64,000 bases of DNA from Microbacterium hydrocarbonoxydans. GTDB lineage: Bacteria > Actinomycetota > Actinomycetes > Actinomycetales > Microbacteriaceae. Shown one piece after another: positions 26,992 through 34,509 of this stretch (positions are counted from its first letter, which is position 1; every line of letters begins with the position of its first letter). The translations under genes and the position numbers were made by a program. The stretch spans positions 62,001-126,000 of the forward strand of contig NZ_JAAKXW010000003.1 in assembly GCF_011752045.1 (NCBI RefSeq). The letters are read 5' to 3'. The notes beneath the pieces were generated by a model. That model made no database searches. It saw nothing but the letters and a program-made list of their open reading frames with translations, and was not told the DNA's origin.

Positions 26992-27690
26992 TCAGCTCCC
27001 GAGATAGGCGGCGATCACCGCGGGGTCGTTGCGGACGTGCTCCGGCGTGCCTGCGGAAAGCACGCTCCCCGAGGCCATCACGACGACCTCGTCGGCGAGG
27101 GGCATGAGGAACCGCATGTTGTGCTCGACGACGATCACGCTCGCCTCGAGTTCGTCGCGCACCCGCGCGACGACGTCTTGCAGATGATCGGTCTCGGCGA
27201 CGTCCATCCCCACGGCCGGCTCGTCCAGCAGCACCACCTGAGGCGCCGCGGCGAGCGCGGTCGCGATCATCACGAGCCGCTGCACCGCGCTCGGCAGCGA
27301 GGACCCGACCCGGTCGAGATCGTCCTCCACCCCGACGATGCGCGCGGTGCGCTCCGCCGACGGCGCGTCGGGGCGGGCACGACGCGCGAGCTCGAGAGTC
27401 TCCCGCACCGTCCAGTCGGCGAGCAGCCGGGTGGTCTGGAAGGTGCGGGCGATGCCGCGACGGACCTTGCGGTGCGGGGTCAGCCGCGAGACGTCGGCGC
27501 CGTCGAGCAGCACCCGCCCTGCGGTGGGCGCGATCGTCCCGCCGATCATGTTCAGCAGCGTCGTCTTGCCCGAGCCGTTCGGCCCGATCAGCCCGAGGAT
27601 GCGCCCGCGGTCGACGCTCACCGAGACGTCCTTCACGGCGTGCACGCCGCCGAAGTCCTTCGACAGCGCGTCGATGACCAGAGTGCTCAT
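26992..27690 (-). CDS. livG: Liv-type ABC transporter ATPase (LivG), degenerate signature
   Basis: 232 residues. Walker A GPNGSGKTTLL, the LivG-specific RTFQTTRLL, Walker B VVLLDEPAVGM, and a C-terminal LSAGTPEHVRNDPAVIAAYLG that is typical of LivG. The signature loop reads LPSAVQRLVMIA where the family has LSxGQ, so one of the two composite ATP sites may be weakened. The start overlaps livM by ATGA. Confidence 0.93.
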   Translation of the reverse strand: MSTLVIDALSKDFGGVHAVKDVSVSVDRGRILGLIGPNGSGKTTLLNMIGGTIAPTAGRVLLDGADVSRLTPHRKVRRGIARTFQTTRLLADWTVRETLELARRARPDAPSAERTARIVGVEDDLDRVGSSLPSAVQRLVMIATALAAAPQVVLLDEPAVGMDVAETDHLQDVVARVRDELEASVIVVEHNMRFLMPLADEVVVMASGSVLSAGTPEHVRNDPAVIAAYLGS

Positions 27691-28679
27691 GAGTTGCCCT
27701 TCCCAGATGAACCGAGCGCTGTCCGCACGCGCCCCAGCGCCTGCTCGAGGCCGCCGATGATCCCGCCCGGCATCAGCAGGGTGACGAGCACGAAGATGAT
27801 TCCGAGCGCGATCTGACTGACGCCGGGGTAGAGCTTCAGCAGCTGCGACAGCCCGACCACGACGACGGCCCCGACGATCGGCGTGAACAGACGCCCGTAG
27901 CCGCCGATGCCGATCGCGACGAACATCAGGAACCCCTGCACGAAGGTGAACTGCGAGGGCGCGATCACGCCGTTGTACTGGGCGAGCAGCACGCCCGCCC
28001 AGGCACCGATCACCGCGGAGATCACGAAGGCCACGGCCTTGGTGCGCGCCGTCGGCACGCCCAGGTGCTCAGCAAGGTCCTCGTCGGCGCGGATCGCGCG
28101 CAGCCGCTCGCCGAGGGCGGAGCGGCCGATCACCTCGAACAGCACGAGGGCGACGACGAGCGAGCCCACGATCAGCAGCAGCACGGCATCGAGCGGGATG
28201 CCGAGGCTCACCGGCATCCCGTTCGGACCGCCCGTCCACTGGTCCTCGTTGATGAAGACGAGCGTGCAGACCGCACCGAAGAAGAGGGTTCCGATGGCGA
28301 AGTACTGCCCGCGGGTGCGGCTGAACACGAGCGCGACGACGGTGCCGACCACCCCGGCGATCAGCACCGCGCCGAGGGCGGCAAGCAGGAACGGAGCCCC
28401 GGCGTCGAGCAGCAGCGACGACGAGTAGGCGCCGATGCCGAAGAAGCCGGCCTGCGCGAGGCTGGGATAGCCACCGAGGCCCTGCACGATGTTGAGGCCG
28501 ACCAGGGCGATCGCCCAGATCACCACGAGGATCGCGACGAGCCCCTGATCGCCCTGCAGCCCGGTGACCGCGAGATACGCGACGGCTCCGAGCACAGCGA
28601 TCGTGACCCAGCTCGGCCACCGCCGCGGTCGCGCGAGGACGGCGCGCCGGGCGGGAACCGCGAGTTCGAGTACCGACAT
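27687..28679 (-). CDS. livM: Liv-type ABC permease (LivM)
   Basis: 330 residues, about nine or ten hydrophobic segments, with the family motif GGYPSLAQAGFFGIGAY and the EAA-like LRAIRADEDLAEHLGV loop. The N-terminus is Arg-rich and cytoplasmic. It lies three bases after livH and overlaps livG by four, so the five transporter genes are one operon. Confidence 0.93.
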   Translation of the reverse strand: MSVLELAVPARRAVLARPRRWPSWVTIAVLGAVAYLAVTGLQGDQGLVAILVVIWAIALVGLNIVQGLGGYPSLAQAGFFGIGAYSSSLLLDAGAPFLLAALGAVLIAGVVGTVVALVFSRTRGQYFAIGTLFFGAVCTLVFINEDQWTGGPNGMPVSLGIPLDAVLLLIVGSLVVALVLFEVIGRSALGERLRAIRADEDLAEHLGVPTARTKAVAFVISAVIGAWAGVLLAQYNGVIAPSQFTFVQGFLMFVAIGIGGYGRLFTPIVGAVVVVGLSQLLKLYPGVSQIALGIIFVLVTLLMPGGIIGGLEQALGRVRTALGSSGKGNS

Positions 28680-28682
28680 GTG

Positions 28683-29546
28683 TCAGCCCACTCTCTGTGC
28701 GTTGGTGGAGCGGATGCCGCCGGGCTTGAGCACCAGCACGGCGACCAGCAGAAGGAACCCGAACGCGCTCTGATACGCCGAGTCGATGAAGGTGGCGCCG
28801 AGGCTCTCCACGACGCCGAGGGTGAGCCCGCCGATCACGGCGCCGGCGATGCTGCCGAGGCCGCCGATCACGACGACGACGAACGCGCTCAGCAGCAGCG
28901 GGTCGGCCATGAACGGCGACACCTGGTAGGTCGGCGCGAACACCACGGCGGCGACCCCGGCGAGAAGCCCCGCGATGAGGAAGGCGAGCAGATACTGCCG
29001 CTTCACGGAGACGCCGAGGATGGCGGCGGCCTCTCGATCCTGCGCGACGGCGCGGATCGAGCGGCCGAAGCGGGTGCGGTTCATCACCAGCGCGAGGGCG
29101 GTCACGCTCGCCGCGGCGGCGACGATCACGACGACCTTCACACCCGAGACCGTGAGCCCTGCGAACTCCAGCGTCCAGCCGTCGTAGGGCGTGTTCAGCG
29201 CCTTGCCCTCGCCGCCCCAGATCACCAGGGCGACGTTCTGCAGGATGAGCAGCAGGCCCAGGGCGATCGCGGGAGCGGCCGCCGGGTTGTCCCTGATCCA
29301 CCGGTAGGCGAGCACCTCGGTGAGCACGGAGAGCAATCCGGCGGCCAGCACCCCGGCGGCGACTGCCAACAGGTAGGGAGCGCCCGCACCCTGGAGGGTC
29401 CAGGTCGTGTACGCGGCCAGGACGATCACGCCGGCGTGGGCGAAGTTCGGGATCTCCATGATGCCGTAGACCAGGGTGAGCCCCAGGGCGACGACGGTGA
29501 AGAGGCTCCCGAGGAACACACCGTTGAGCAGCGCCTGGACGATCAT
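28683..29546 (-). CDS. livH: Liv-type ABC permease (LivH)
   Basis: 287 residues from the ATG at 29546, which overlaps the binding-protein stop as ATGA; a GTG six codons upstream is possible but has no better support. MIVQALLNGVFLGSLFTVVALGLTLVYGIMEIPNFAHAG is the classic LivH beginning, and RSIRAVAQDREAAAILGV is the ATPase-contact loop. It forms the membrane channel with LivM. Confidence 0.94.
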   Translation of the reverse strand: MIVQALLNGVFLGSLFTVVALGLTLVYGIMEIPNFAHAGVIVLAAYTTWTLQGAGAPYLLAVAAGVLAAGLLSVLTEVLAYRWIRDNPAAAPAIALGLLLILQNVALVIWGGEGKALNTPYDGWTLEFAGLTVSGVKVVVIVAAAASVTALALVMNRTRFGRSIRAVAQDREAAAILGVSVKRQYLLAFLIAGLLAGVAAVVFAPTYQVSPFMADPLLLSAFVVVVIGGLGSIAGAVIGGLTLGVVESLGATFIDSAYQSAFGFLLLVAVLVLKPGGIRSTNAQRVG

Positions 29547-30805
29547 CAGCCCGCTGCCCCGCACGGGTCATCGGTGACCTTCGCGTCGGCGATCTCGCCG
29601 CCGAGACCGTCGAACACCGTGGCGGTGGCGATGGACGCCGCTCCCGTGCACCACTGGGTGACCTCGGAGAGCGTGCGGGCGTTGCGGTCGGTGAACAGCG
29701 CGCCGTCGCCGGAGGGCAGCCAGCCGCTAACGGTGCCCTCGGGCACCTCGATCGTGCCGAGAGCGTCGAGGATCGCCGCGCGGTCGGTCGTGGATCCGGC
29801 CTCGGTCATCGCGGCCGCGACGACGAAGGGCAGGTCGTAGGCCCACATCGTGAGGTCCTGCGGCATCTCGTCGTACTTCGCCTGGTACGCCTCGGCGAAT
29901 GCGCGGGCGGCCTCGTTCTCGGCCGTGGCCGGGGTGGTGCCGGCGCAGTCGTAGTTGTCGGCCATCAGCTCGTCGAAGCCCTCACCGAGGATCGCCTCGG
30001 CCTGCTGCGGGTTCACTCCGGCGCTGTGCATGACGGGTCCGGAGTAACCGGCCTGCCGCAGCTGCTTCAGCACCGGCAGGATGACGCCGGTGACGCTGGA
30101 GAGGTAGACGACGTCGGGGTCGGATTCGAGCGCACCGGCGATCGCGCTGCCGTAGTCGGCGCTGCCCAGCGGCGCGGAGGTGACGGTCACGTCGAGGCCG
30201 GCATCCGCCCCCTGCGTCTCGATGAGCTTCGTCAGCCCCTCGCCATACGGCTCGCCCTTCGTGTCGATGACGCTGAGCCGCGAGGCGTCCAGCGTCTCGG
30301 TCGCCCAGTCGACGCATCCGATCGTGTAGGTCTCACTGGCTCCGCGCATCAGCACGATGTTGTCGCTGTAGTCGAGGATGCTCGGGTAGGTGCTGTCGAG
30401 GATGTTCACCATCGGCACCGGGGTGCGCTCGAGCTGCGGCGCGTACGTCGAGGAGCCGAGCCCGAAGGCGATCAACGGCAGTTCGTCGGACTGGACCATC
30501 TGACGCAGGGCCGCGACGCCGGTGGTCGCGGGATCGCTTTTGTCGTCGGCGTAGGTGAAGGCGAGGGTGTGGTGGGTTCCGTCGACTTCGAAGCCCTCCT
30601 CGTTGAGGGCATCGAGCCCGAGTTCGATCGCGTTCTTCTGCGCAGGGCCGAGCGTGGCGTACACGCCCGACATCGACAGGATCGCGCCGACGGTGACCTC
30701 CTCGGCGGCGGCTCCGGTGTCGCCGCCGGCCTGCGAGGAGCAGGCCGAGGTGACGACGGTCAGTGCGGCGACGGCGGCGGCCGCCGCGACGGTGCGGACT
30801 CTCAT
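29546..30805 (-). CDS. Lipoprotein substrate-binding protein of the Liv-type importer
   Basis: 419 residues with lipobox VVTSAC (Cys22), followed by a type I periplasmic-binding fold (AILSMSGVYATLGPAQKNAIELGLDALNEEG). It captures the ligand outside the membrane for LivHMGF. It is the first gene of the transporter operon, with GAAGGAG before the ATG, an intrinsic terminator upstream and a TGCAAC-type operator 50 bases upstream. The ligand cannot be predicted; the neighbouring CoA ligase, hydrolase and enoate-reductase-like gene point to a carboxylic acid rather than an amino acid. Confidence 0.92.
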   Translation of the reverse strand: MRVRTVAAAAAVAALTVVTSACSSQAGGDTGAAAEEVTVGAILSMSGVYATLGPAQKNAIELGLDALNEEGFEVDGTHHTLAFTYADDKSDPATTGVAALRQMVQSDELPLIAFGLGSSTYAPQLERTPVPMVNILDSTYPSILDYSDNIVLMRGASETYTIGCVDWATETLDASRLSVIDTKGEPYGEGLTKLIETQGADAGLDVTVTSAPLGSADYGSAIAGALESDPDVVYLSSVTGVILPVLKQLRQAGYSGPVMHSAGVNPQQAEAILGEGFDELMADNYDCAGTTPATAENEAARAFAEAYQAKYDEMPQDLTMWAYDLPFVVAAAMTEAGSTTDRAAILDALGTIEVPEGTVSGWLPSGDGALFTDRNARTLSEVTQWCTGAASIATATVFDGLGGEIADAKVTDDPCGAAG

Positions 30806-30855
30806 GATGTCTCCTTCGTTCGATGGCCCGGGTCTCCGATGACCGGGCTCGTTAT

Positions 30856-30869
30856 TGCAACAATTTGCA
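30856..30869 (-). promoter_or_regulatory. Operator site 1 (TGCAAC-AA-TTTGCA), transporter operon
   Basis: TGCAACAATTTGCA: inverted half-sites TGCAAC and TTTGCA (one mismatch) two bases apart. It is placed between the terminator of the preceding gene and the binding-protein gene. It matches two further sites at 34496 and 36538. Confidence 0.6.
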
Positions 30870-30886
30870 CAAATGGGCGGAAAACA

Positions 30887-30904
30887 GCCCGTCCGAGGAC
30901 GGGC
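30887..30904 (-). terminator. Intrinsic terminator after the unknown small gene
   Basis: GCCCGTCC / GGACGGGC with a two-base loop, followed on the minus strand by TGTTTT. This ends the ligase operon and implies a separate promoter for the transporter. Confidence 0.75.
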
Positions 30905-30922
30905 ACGTGCAGGGTTCGGTTC

Positions 30923-31237
30923 TCAGGCCGGAGCGGATGCCGTCGCGGCGGTCAGCTGCCGCGCGGAGGCCGCGATCCGGTGGAGCCCCGGGGCGACGAC
31001 CCCGGGAAGACTCACCGAGGTGTCCCCGAGGAAGACGTAGCTCGCCTCCCCCGCGACTTCGCGGTCGTAGGCCCAGACGCGGTGGAACGTCTCGGCGCCC
31101 ACGCGGTAGGGCAGGACGAGGTACGGCTCATACCCGTCCGGGCCGGCGGGCACCGTCCAGATGGACGCCGTGCCGACGCCGGCGGCGGGATGGAGGAGTG
31201 CGGCGTAGCTGCTCGCGGTCAGGGTGTGCGTGATCAT
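30923..31237 (-). CDS. Small protein of unknown function in the acid-uptake cluster
   Basis: 104 residues (MITHTLTASSYAALLHPAAG...), not recognised. No signal peptide, membrane segment or cysteines. Aromatic residues are frequent (SIWTVPAG, PYLVLPYRVG, HRVWAYDREV), giving the look of a small beta-barrel or ligand-binding fold. It starts 37 bases after the CoA ligase stop and precedes a strong terminator, so it is the last gene of the PadR-hydrolase-ligase unit. The ribosome site is weak, which leaves the start uncertain. Confidence 0.65.
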   Translation of the reverse strand: MITHTLTASSYAALLHPAAGVGTASIWTVPAGPDGYEPYLVLPYRVGAETFHRVWAYDREVAGEASYVFLGDTSVSLPGVVAPGLHRIAASARQLTAATASAPA

Positions 31238-31274
31238 CAGGGTGTTCGCCTTTCGCTCGGGTGCTCGGCGCGGT

Positions 31275-32858
31275 TCAGGGCGTCCGGGCCGGGGTGCGGG
31301 CGTCGCGGCCGCGGAGCTCGCGACGCAGGATCTTGCCGGCCGCCGACTTCGGGACCTGATCGATGAACTCCAGCAGCCGGATGCGCTTGTAGGGCGCGAC
31401 CCTCCCCGCGACGAACTCCTTCAGCGCCTCGGGATCGATCTCCCTGCCGGGCTGCGGCACGACGAAGGCCTTCGGCAGCTCACCGGCATCCTCATCGGGG
31501 ACGCCGATCACGGCGGCGTCCGCGACATCCGGATGCTCCAGCAACACGGCCTCCAGCTCGGCCGGCGGCACCTGGTAGCCCTTGTACTTGATGAGCTCCT
31601 TCAGGCGATCGACGATCGTGACGTTGCACTGCGGGTCGATCACGACGATGTCGCCGGTATGCAGGAAGCCGTCGGCGTCCAGCGCCTCGGCCGTGGCAAC
31701 CGGATTGCCGATGTAGCCGCGCATGACATTCGGTCCCCGCACCCAGAGCTCCCCCGGCTCGCTGACGCCCTCGACCGGGATGCCGATCTCGCGGCCGTCG
31801 AGGGCGACGATGCGGTTCTCCGAGTTCGGCACCGGGCTGCCGACGCTGGCCTTGGGGGCGCGCTCGCCCCGGCCGACGAAGTGGGACACCGGGCTCATCT
31901 CGCTCATGCCGTACCCCTGGCGTACCGCGACGTCGAGCCGGGTCTCCACGGCCTCGGCGAGATGCTCGTCGAGGGGAGCCGCACCCGAGAAGATCTCGCG
32001 GAGGCTGGAGAGGTCGTACGCGTCGATGAGCGGATGCTTCGCGAGGGCGACCGCGATGGGCGGCGCGACGAACGCGAAGGTCACGCGATGCTGCTGGATG
32101 AGCGCCAGGAACTGCTCCAGGTCGAAGCGCGGCATCGTGACGAGCGTGGCCCGGCGCTTCAGCGCCAGGTTGAGCAGCACGGTCATCCCGTAGATGTGGA
32201 AGAAGGGCAGCACCGCGATCACGACGTCGTCCCGGTCGACGCCCATGCGCTCTTCGACCTGGCAGATGTTCGCGACGATGTTGCCGTGGGTGAGCTCCAC
32301 TCCCTTGGGGTGCCCGGTGGTGCCGGAGGAGAACGGCAGCGCCATGAGCGTCGTCGCGGGGTCGAATCCGGCGAGCTCCAGCTCGCCGGACTCGCTCTCG
32401 AGCTCGCGCTCGGAGAGGTCGAGCCGGTGCACGGCATCCGCCGGCAGCCCTGCCTCCTCCGCTCCACGGGAGGCTGTGTCGAGGAGCGAGGGCGCGGCGT
32501 AGATGCGCTGTGCGCCCGAGACACGGAGCTGCGTGCCGATGTCCTCGGCGACGGCGAGCACGGGGATCGTCGTCACGGCGACGCCGAGCGCTCCGCAGGC
32601 GTGGAACAGCACGGCGAAGTCGATCGAGTTGGGAGCGTGCAGCGCGACCACGTCGCCGGCGCGCAGCCCGGAGGCTGCCAGCTCGCGCGCGGTGGCCGTG
32701 ACCAGCGCGTGCAGCTGACCGTAGGTGACCCGGCGTCCGCCGGCACCCTCGATGATCGCCGGGCGGTCGGCGTCCGCCTCGGCGAGCGCGCCGAGCACGA
32801 CCTGCGCGAGGGGCAGGTTCGGGATGTCCACCGCGGGGTGGGGGCTGGAAAGGCTCAT
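31275..32858 (-). CDS. AMP-forming acyl-CoA synthetase, 4-coumarate/fatty acid ligase type
   Basis: 527 residues from the ATG at 32858, which has GAAGGAG five bases upstream. Phosphate-binding loop LPFSSGTTGHPKG near residues 175-187, QGYGMSEMSPV, TGDIVVID, VDRLKELIKYKGYQVPPAELE, and PKSAAGKILRREL with the catalytic-type lysine. The sequence is most like 4-coumarate:CoA ligases and related medium-chain fatty acid ligases. It should convert the imported or released acid to its CoA thioester. It follows the hydrolase gene in the same unit after an 80-base gap containing a hairpin. Confidence 0.92.
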   Translation of the reverse strand: MSLSSPHPAVDIPNLPLAQVVLGALAEADADRPAIIEGAGGRRVTYGQLHALVTATARELAASGLRAGDVVALHAPNSIDFAVLFHACGALGVAVTTIPVLAVAEDIGTQLRVSGAQRIYAAPSLLDTASRGAEEAGLPADAVHRLDLSERELESESGELELAGFDPATTLMALPFSSGTTGHPKGVELTHGNIVANICQVEERMGVDRDDVVIAVLPFFHIYGMTVLLNLALKRRATLVTMPRFDLEQFLALIQQHRVTFAFVAPPIAVALAKHPLIDAYDLSSLREIFSGAAPLDEHLAEAVETRLDVAVRQGYGMSEMSPVSHFVGRGERAPKASVGSPVPNSENRIVALDGREIGIPVEGVSEPGELWVRGPNVMRGYIGNPVATAEALDADGFLHTGDIVVIDPQCNVTIVDRLKELIKYKGYQVPPAELEAVLLEHPDVADAAVIGVPDEDAGELPKAFVVPQPGREIDPEALKEFVAGRVAPYKRIRLLEFIDQVPKSAAGKILRRELRGRDARTPARTP

Positions 32859-32887
32859 GACGACTCCTTCGTCGCTGTGGCGTCGTT

Positions 32888-32921
32888 GCCGGGCCGGGGC
32901 TCTCCCGGACCCCGACCCGGC
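32888..32921 (-). other. Hairpin between hydrolase and ligase genes
   Basis: Arms GCCGGGCCGGGG and CCCCGACCCGGC pair at 11 of 12 positions with a 10-base loop. It could be an internal attenuator or a processing/stability element; there is no U-run. Confidence 0.45.
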
Positions 32922-32938
32922 AGTCGGATGCTCGCGGC

Positions 32939-33757
32939 TCAGCCGCGAACCGGGACGTGCTCGCCGAGGAAGGCGATCACGTCGGCGATGACCTCGTCCC
33001 GGTTGGTCTCGTTGAAGATCTCGTGGCGGGCGCCCGGGTAGCTCTTGCGCCGCCCCTCGGCGCCGATCAGTCTCGGCAGTGCCGCCTCCGCGAGCGGGAA
33101 CGGGGCGATCGGGTCGTCCTCGCCGTGCAGCCAGATCGCCGGCAGCGCGCCCACATCGGGGCCCGCCGCGATGTCGGCCAGCGCCACCTCGATCGCGAGC
33201 AGCGTCTCGCGCAGGAACGGTCCGTGGTAGACGTACTCGTCGTCGAGGTACGCCTGACCCGTCGCCGGGTCGCGGGACAGCCCCGCCGGATCGATCGGCA
33301 CGTCGGGGATCGGGTCGAGGTTCACGAGACCCATGAGGTCGGGGTTGCCGCCGATGAACGGACCGCTCAGCACGAGTGCGGCGAGAGCATCCGTCCCTTC
33401 GCGCTGCACGTAGCGCGCCGAGATCGCTCCGCCCATGGAGTGCCCGATGAGCACCACGGGGAGGCCGGGGTGGCGGCCGGTCGCCAGCGAGATCGCCGCC
33501 GCGAGGTCGCGGGCGTAGTCGTCGAAGGTCTCGATGAAGACCCGGTCGCCGTCGGAGCGGCCGTGACCCTGATGGTCGGGGGCGTAGACCTCGGCCCCTG
33601 CGGCGACGAGGCGCTCGACGACGTGGTCGTAGCGACGGGCGTGCTCGCCGTAGCCGTGCGAGATCACCGCGACGAACCGCGGAGCGTCCGCCGCCCAATG
33701 CCACACGATCACACGCCCGGCGGTGCCGGCGAGTTCGAGCTGCTGCGGTTCGGTCAT
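32939..33757 (-). CDS. Alpha/beta hydrolase, monoacylglycerol lipase-like
   Basis: 272 residues from the ATG at 33757, which overlaps the PadR stop as ATGA. ISHGYGEHARRY is the monoacylglycerol-lipase oxyanion motif, GHSMGG the nucleophile elbow, HGEDDPIAP carries the acid and ARHEIFNETNRDEV the catalytic His. No signal peptide. It would hydrolyse an ester of the acid used by the cluster. Related enzymes include bacterial monoglyceride lipases and some carboxylesterases acting on cinnamate esters. Confidence 0.92.
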   Translation of the reverse strand: MTEPQQLELAGTAGRVIVWHWAADAPRFVAVISHGYGEHARRYDHVVERLVAAGAEVYAPDHQGHGRSDGDRVFIETFDDYARDLAAAISLATGRHPGLPVVLIGHSMGGAISARYVQREGTDALAALVLSGPFIGGNPDLMGLVNLDPIPDVPIDPAGLSRDPATGQAYLDDEYVYHGPFLRETLLAIEVALADIAAGPDVGALPAIWLHGEDDPIAPFPLAEAALPRLIGAEGRRKSYPGARHEIFNETNRDEVIADVIAFLGEHVPVRG

Positions 33758-34299
33758 GGTGTTCCCTTCGGATCTTCGAGCGCTTCCAGCTGCTCGATCG
33801 CGGCGTCGGCCCAGTCGAGCCGGGCCTTCTGCAGGTGGAGTCCCCATTGAAGGACGAGGTATTGACGACGCCGGGACTCGGAGAGCTCGCCCTGGAAGTC
33901 GCGCTTCTCGATCGCCTCGTACTCGGCGAGCTGCCTGGCGTGGATCTCCCGGTGTCGGCGGACCTCGGGCAGGAGGTCGCCGCCGAGCGAGGCGGAGGCG
34001 CGCACCCGCACCATCAGGGAGTCCTTGATGTGCTTGGGATCCTCGGACGCCGTCACCCAGCGCCGGAGCTCGTCGCGCCCCTCGTCGAGGATCGCGTAGG
34101 TGCGCTTCCCCCCGCGGCCGCCGTCGTCGGCGACCTGCATGATGAGCCCGTCGCGCTCGAGGCCCTTGAGCTCGCGGTAGATCTGCTGGTGCGTGGCGGG
34201 CCAGAAGTAGCCGATCGAGCGGTCGAACCGCCGGGCGAGCTCGAGACCGGAGGACGGCCGTTCGTTGAGAGCGGTGAGGATGGCGTGGACGAGAGACAT
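33754..34299 (-). CDS. PadR-family transcriptional regulator
   Basis: 181 residues from MSLVHAILTALNERPSSGLELARRFD, the usual PadR beginning, with winged helix HQQIYRELKGLERDGLI, wing GGRGGKRTYAIL and a C-terminal coiled-coil dimerisation region. PadR proteins usually repress genes of phenolic or xenobiotic response. It heads a unit with the hydrolase, ligase and unknown gene. A TATCCT box six bases before the ATG suggests a leaderless start; longer starts at 34377 or 34437 are possible but lie in non-homologous sequence. Confidence 0.9.
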   Translation of the reverse strand: MSLVHAILTALNERPSSGLELARRFDRSIGYFWPATHQQIYRELKGLERDGLIMQVADDGGRGGKRTYAILDEGRDELRRWVTASEDPKHIKDSLMVRVRASASLGGDLLPEVRRHREIHARQLAEYEAIEKRDFQGELSESRRRQYLVLQWGLHLQKARLDWADAAIEQLEALEDPKGTP

Positions 34300-34305
34300 G
34301 CGATC

Positions 34306-34311
34306 AGGATA
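34306..34311 (-). promoter_or_regulatory. -10 box, leaderless start of padR-like gene
   Basis: TATCCT, six bases, ATG. The same hexamer and spacing occur before the dimethylargininase gene. The -35 region is not convincing. Confidence 0.45.
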
Positions 34312-34428
34312 CGAACCCGCGCGACCGCCGACACGGCCGCTCGCTGCGCGGGACGCGGGTCGGGTGGGCGCGGTCATCTCTGGTCGACCTCTCTGTCGGC
34401 GGCCGCCGCATGCGGCCGAGTCGTAGGG

Positions 34429-34449
34429 CTGTGACACTGAGTGTCATAG
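34429..34449. promoter_or_regulatory. 20-bp palindrome upstream of the padR-like gene
   Basis: Core TGACACT-G-AGTGTCA is perfect (7-1-7). Extending to 10-1-10 adds one mismatch. Dyads of this size are typical winged-helix operators; it lies 130 bases before the likely start of the regulator gene. Confidence 0.55.
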
Positions 34450-34458
34450 CCTCTGGAA

Positions 34459-34484
34459 CCGGGTAGCAAGAATGCTACTCCCGG
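34459..34484 (-). terminator. Hairpin after the flavo-iron-sulfur oxidoreductase gene
   Basis: CCGGGTAGCA and TGCTACTCCCGG pair with a two-base bulge and an AGAA loop, 25-50 bases downstream of the stop codon. Confidence 0.5.
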
Positions 34485-34495
34485 GGCGAGCTTTT

Positions 34496-34509
34496 TGCAA
34501 CAAGTTTCA
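34496..34509 (-). promoter_or_regulatory. Operator site 2 (TGCAAC-AA-GTTTCA)
   Basis: TGCAACAAGTTTCA: one mismatch in the dyad, touching the stop codon of the oxidoreductase gene and upstream of the PadR unit. The flanking T-run and AACAAG are shared with site 3. Confidence 0.5.

Noticed and set aside
31275..33704. Fusion of hydrolase and CoA ligase in one 809-codon frame
   Set aside because: The first 282 codons are an out-of-frame reading of the hydrolase gene; the ligase has its own ATG and GAAGGAG at 32858.
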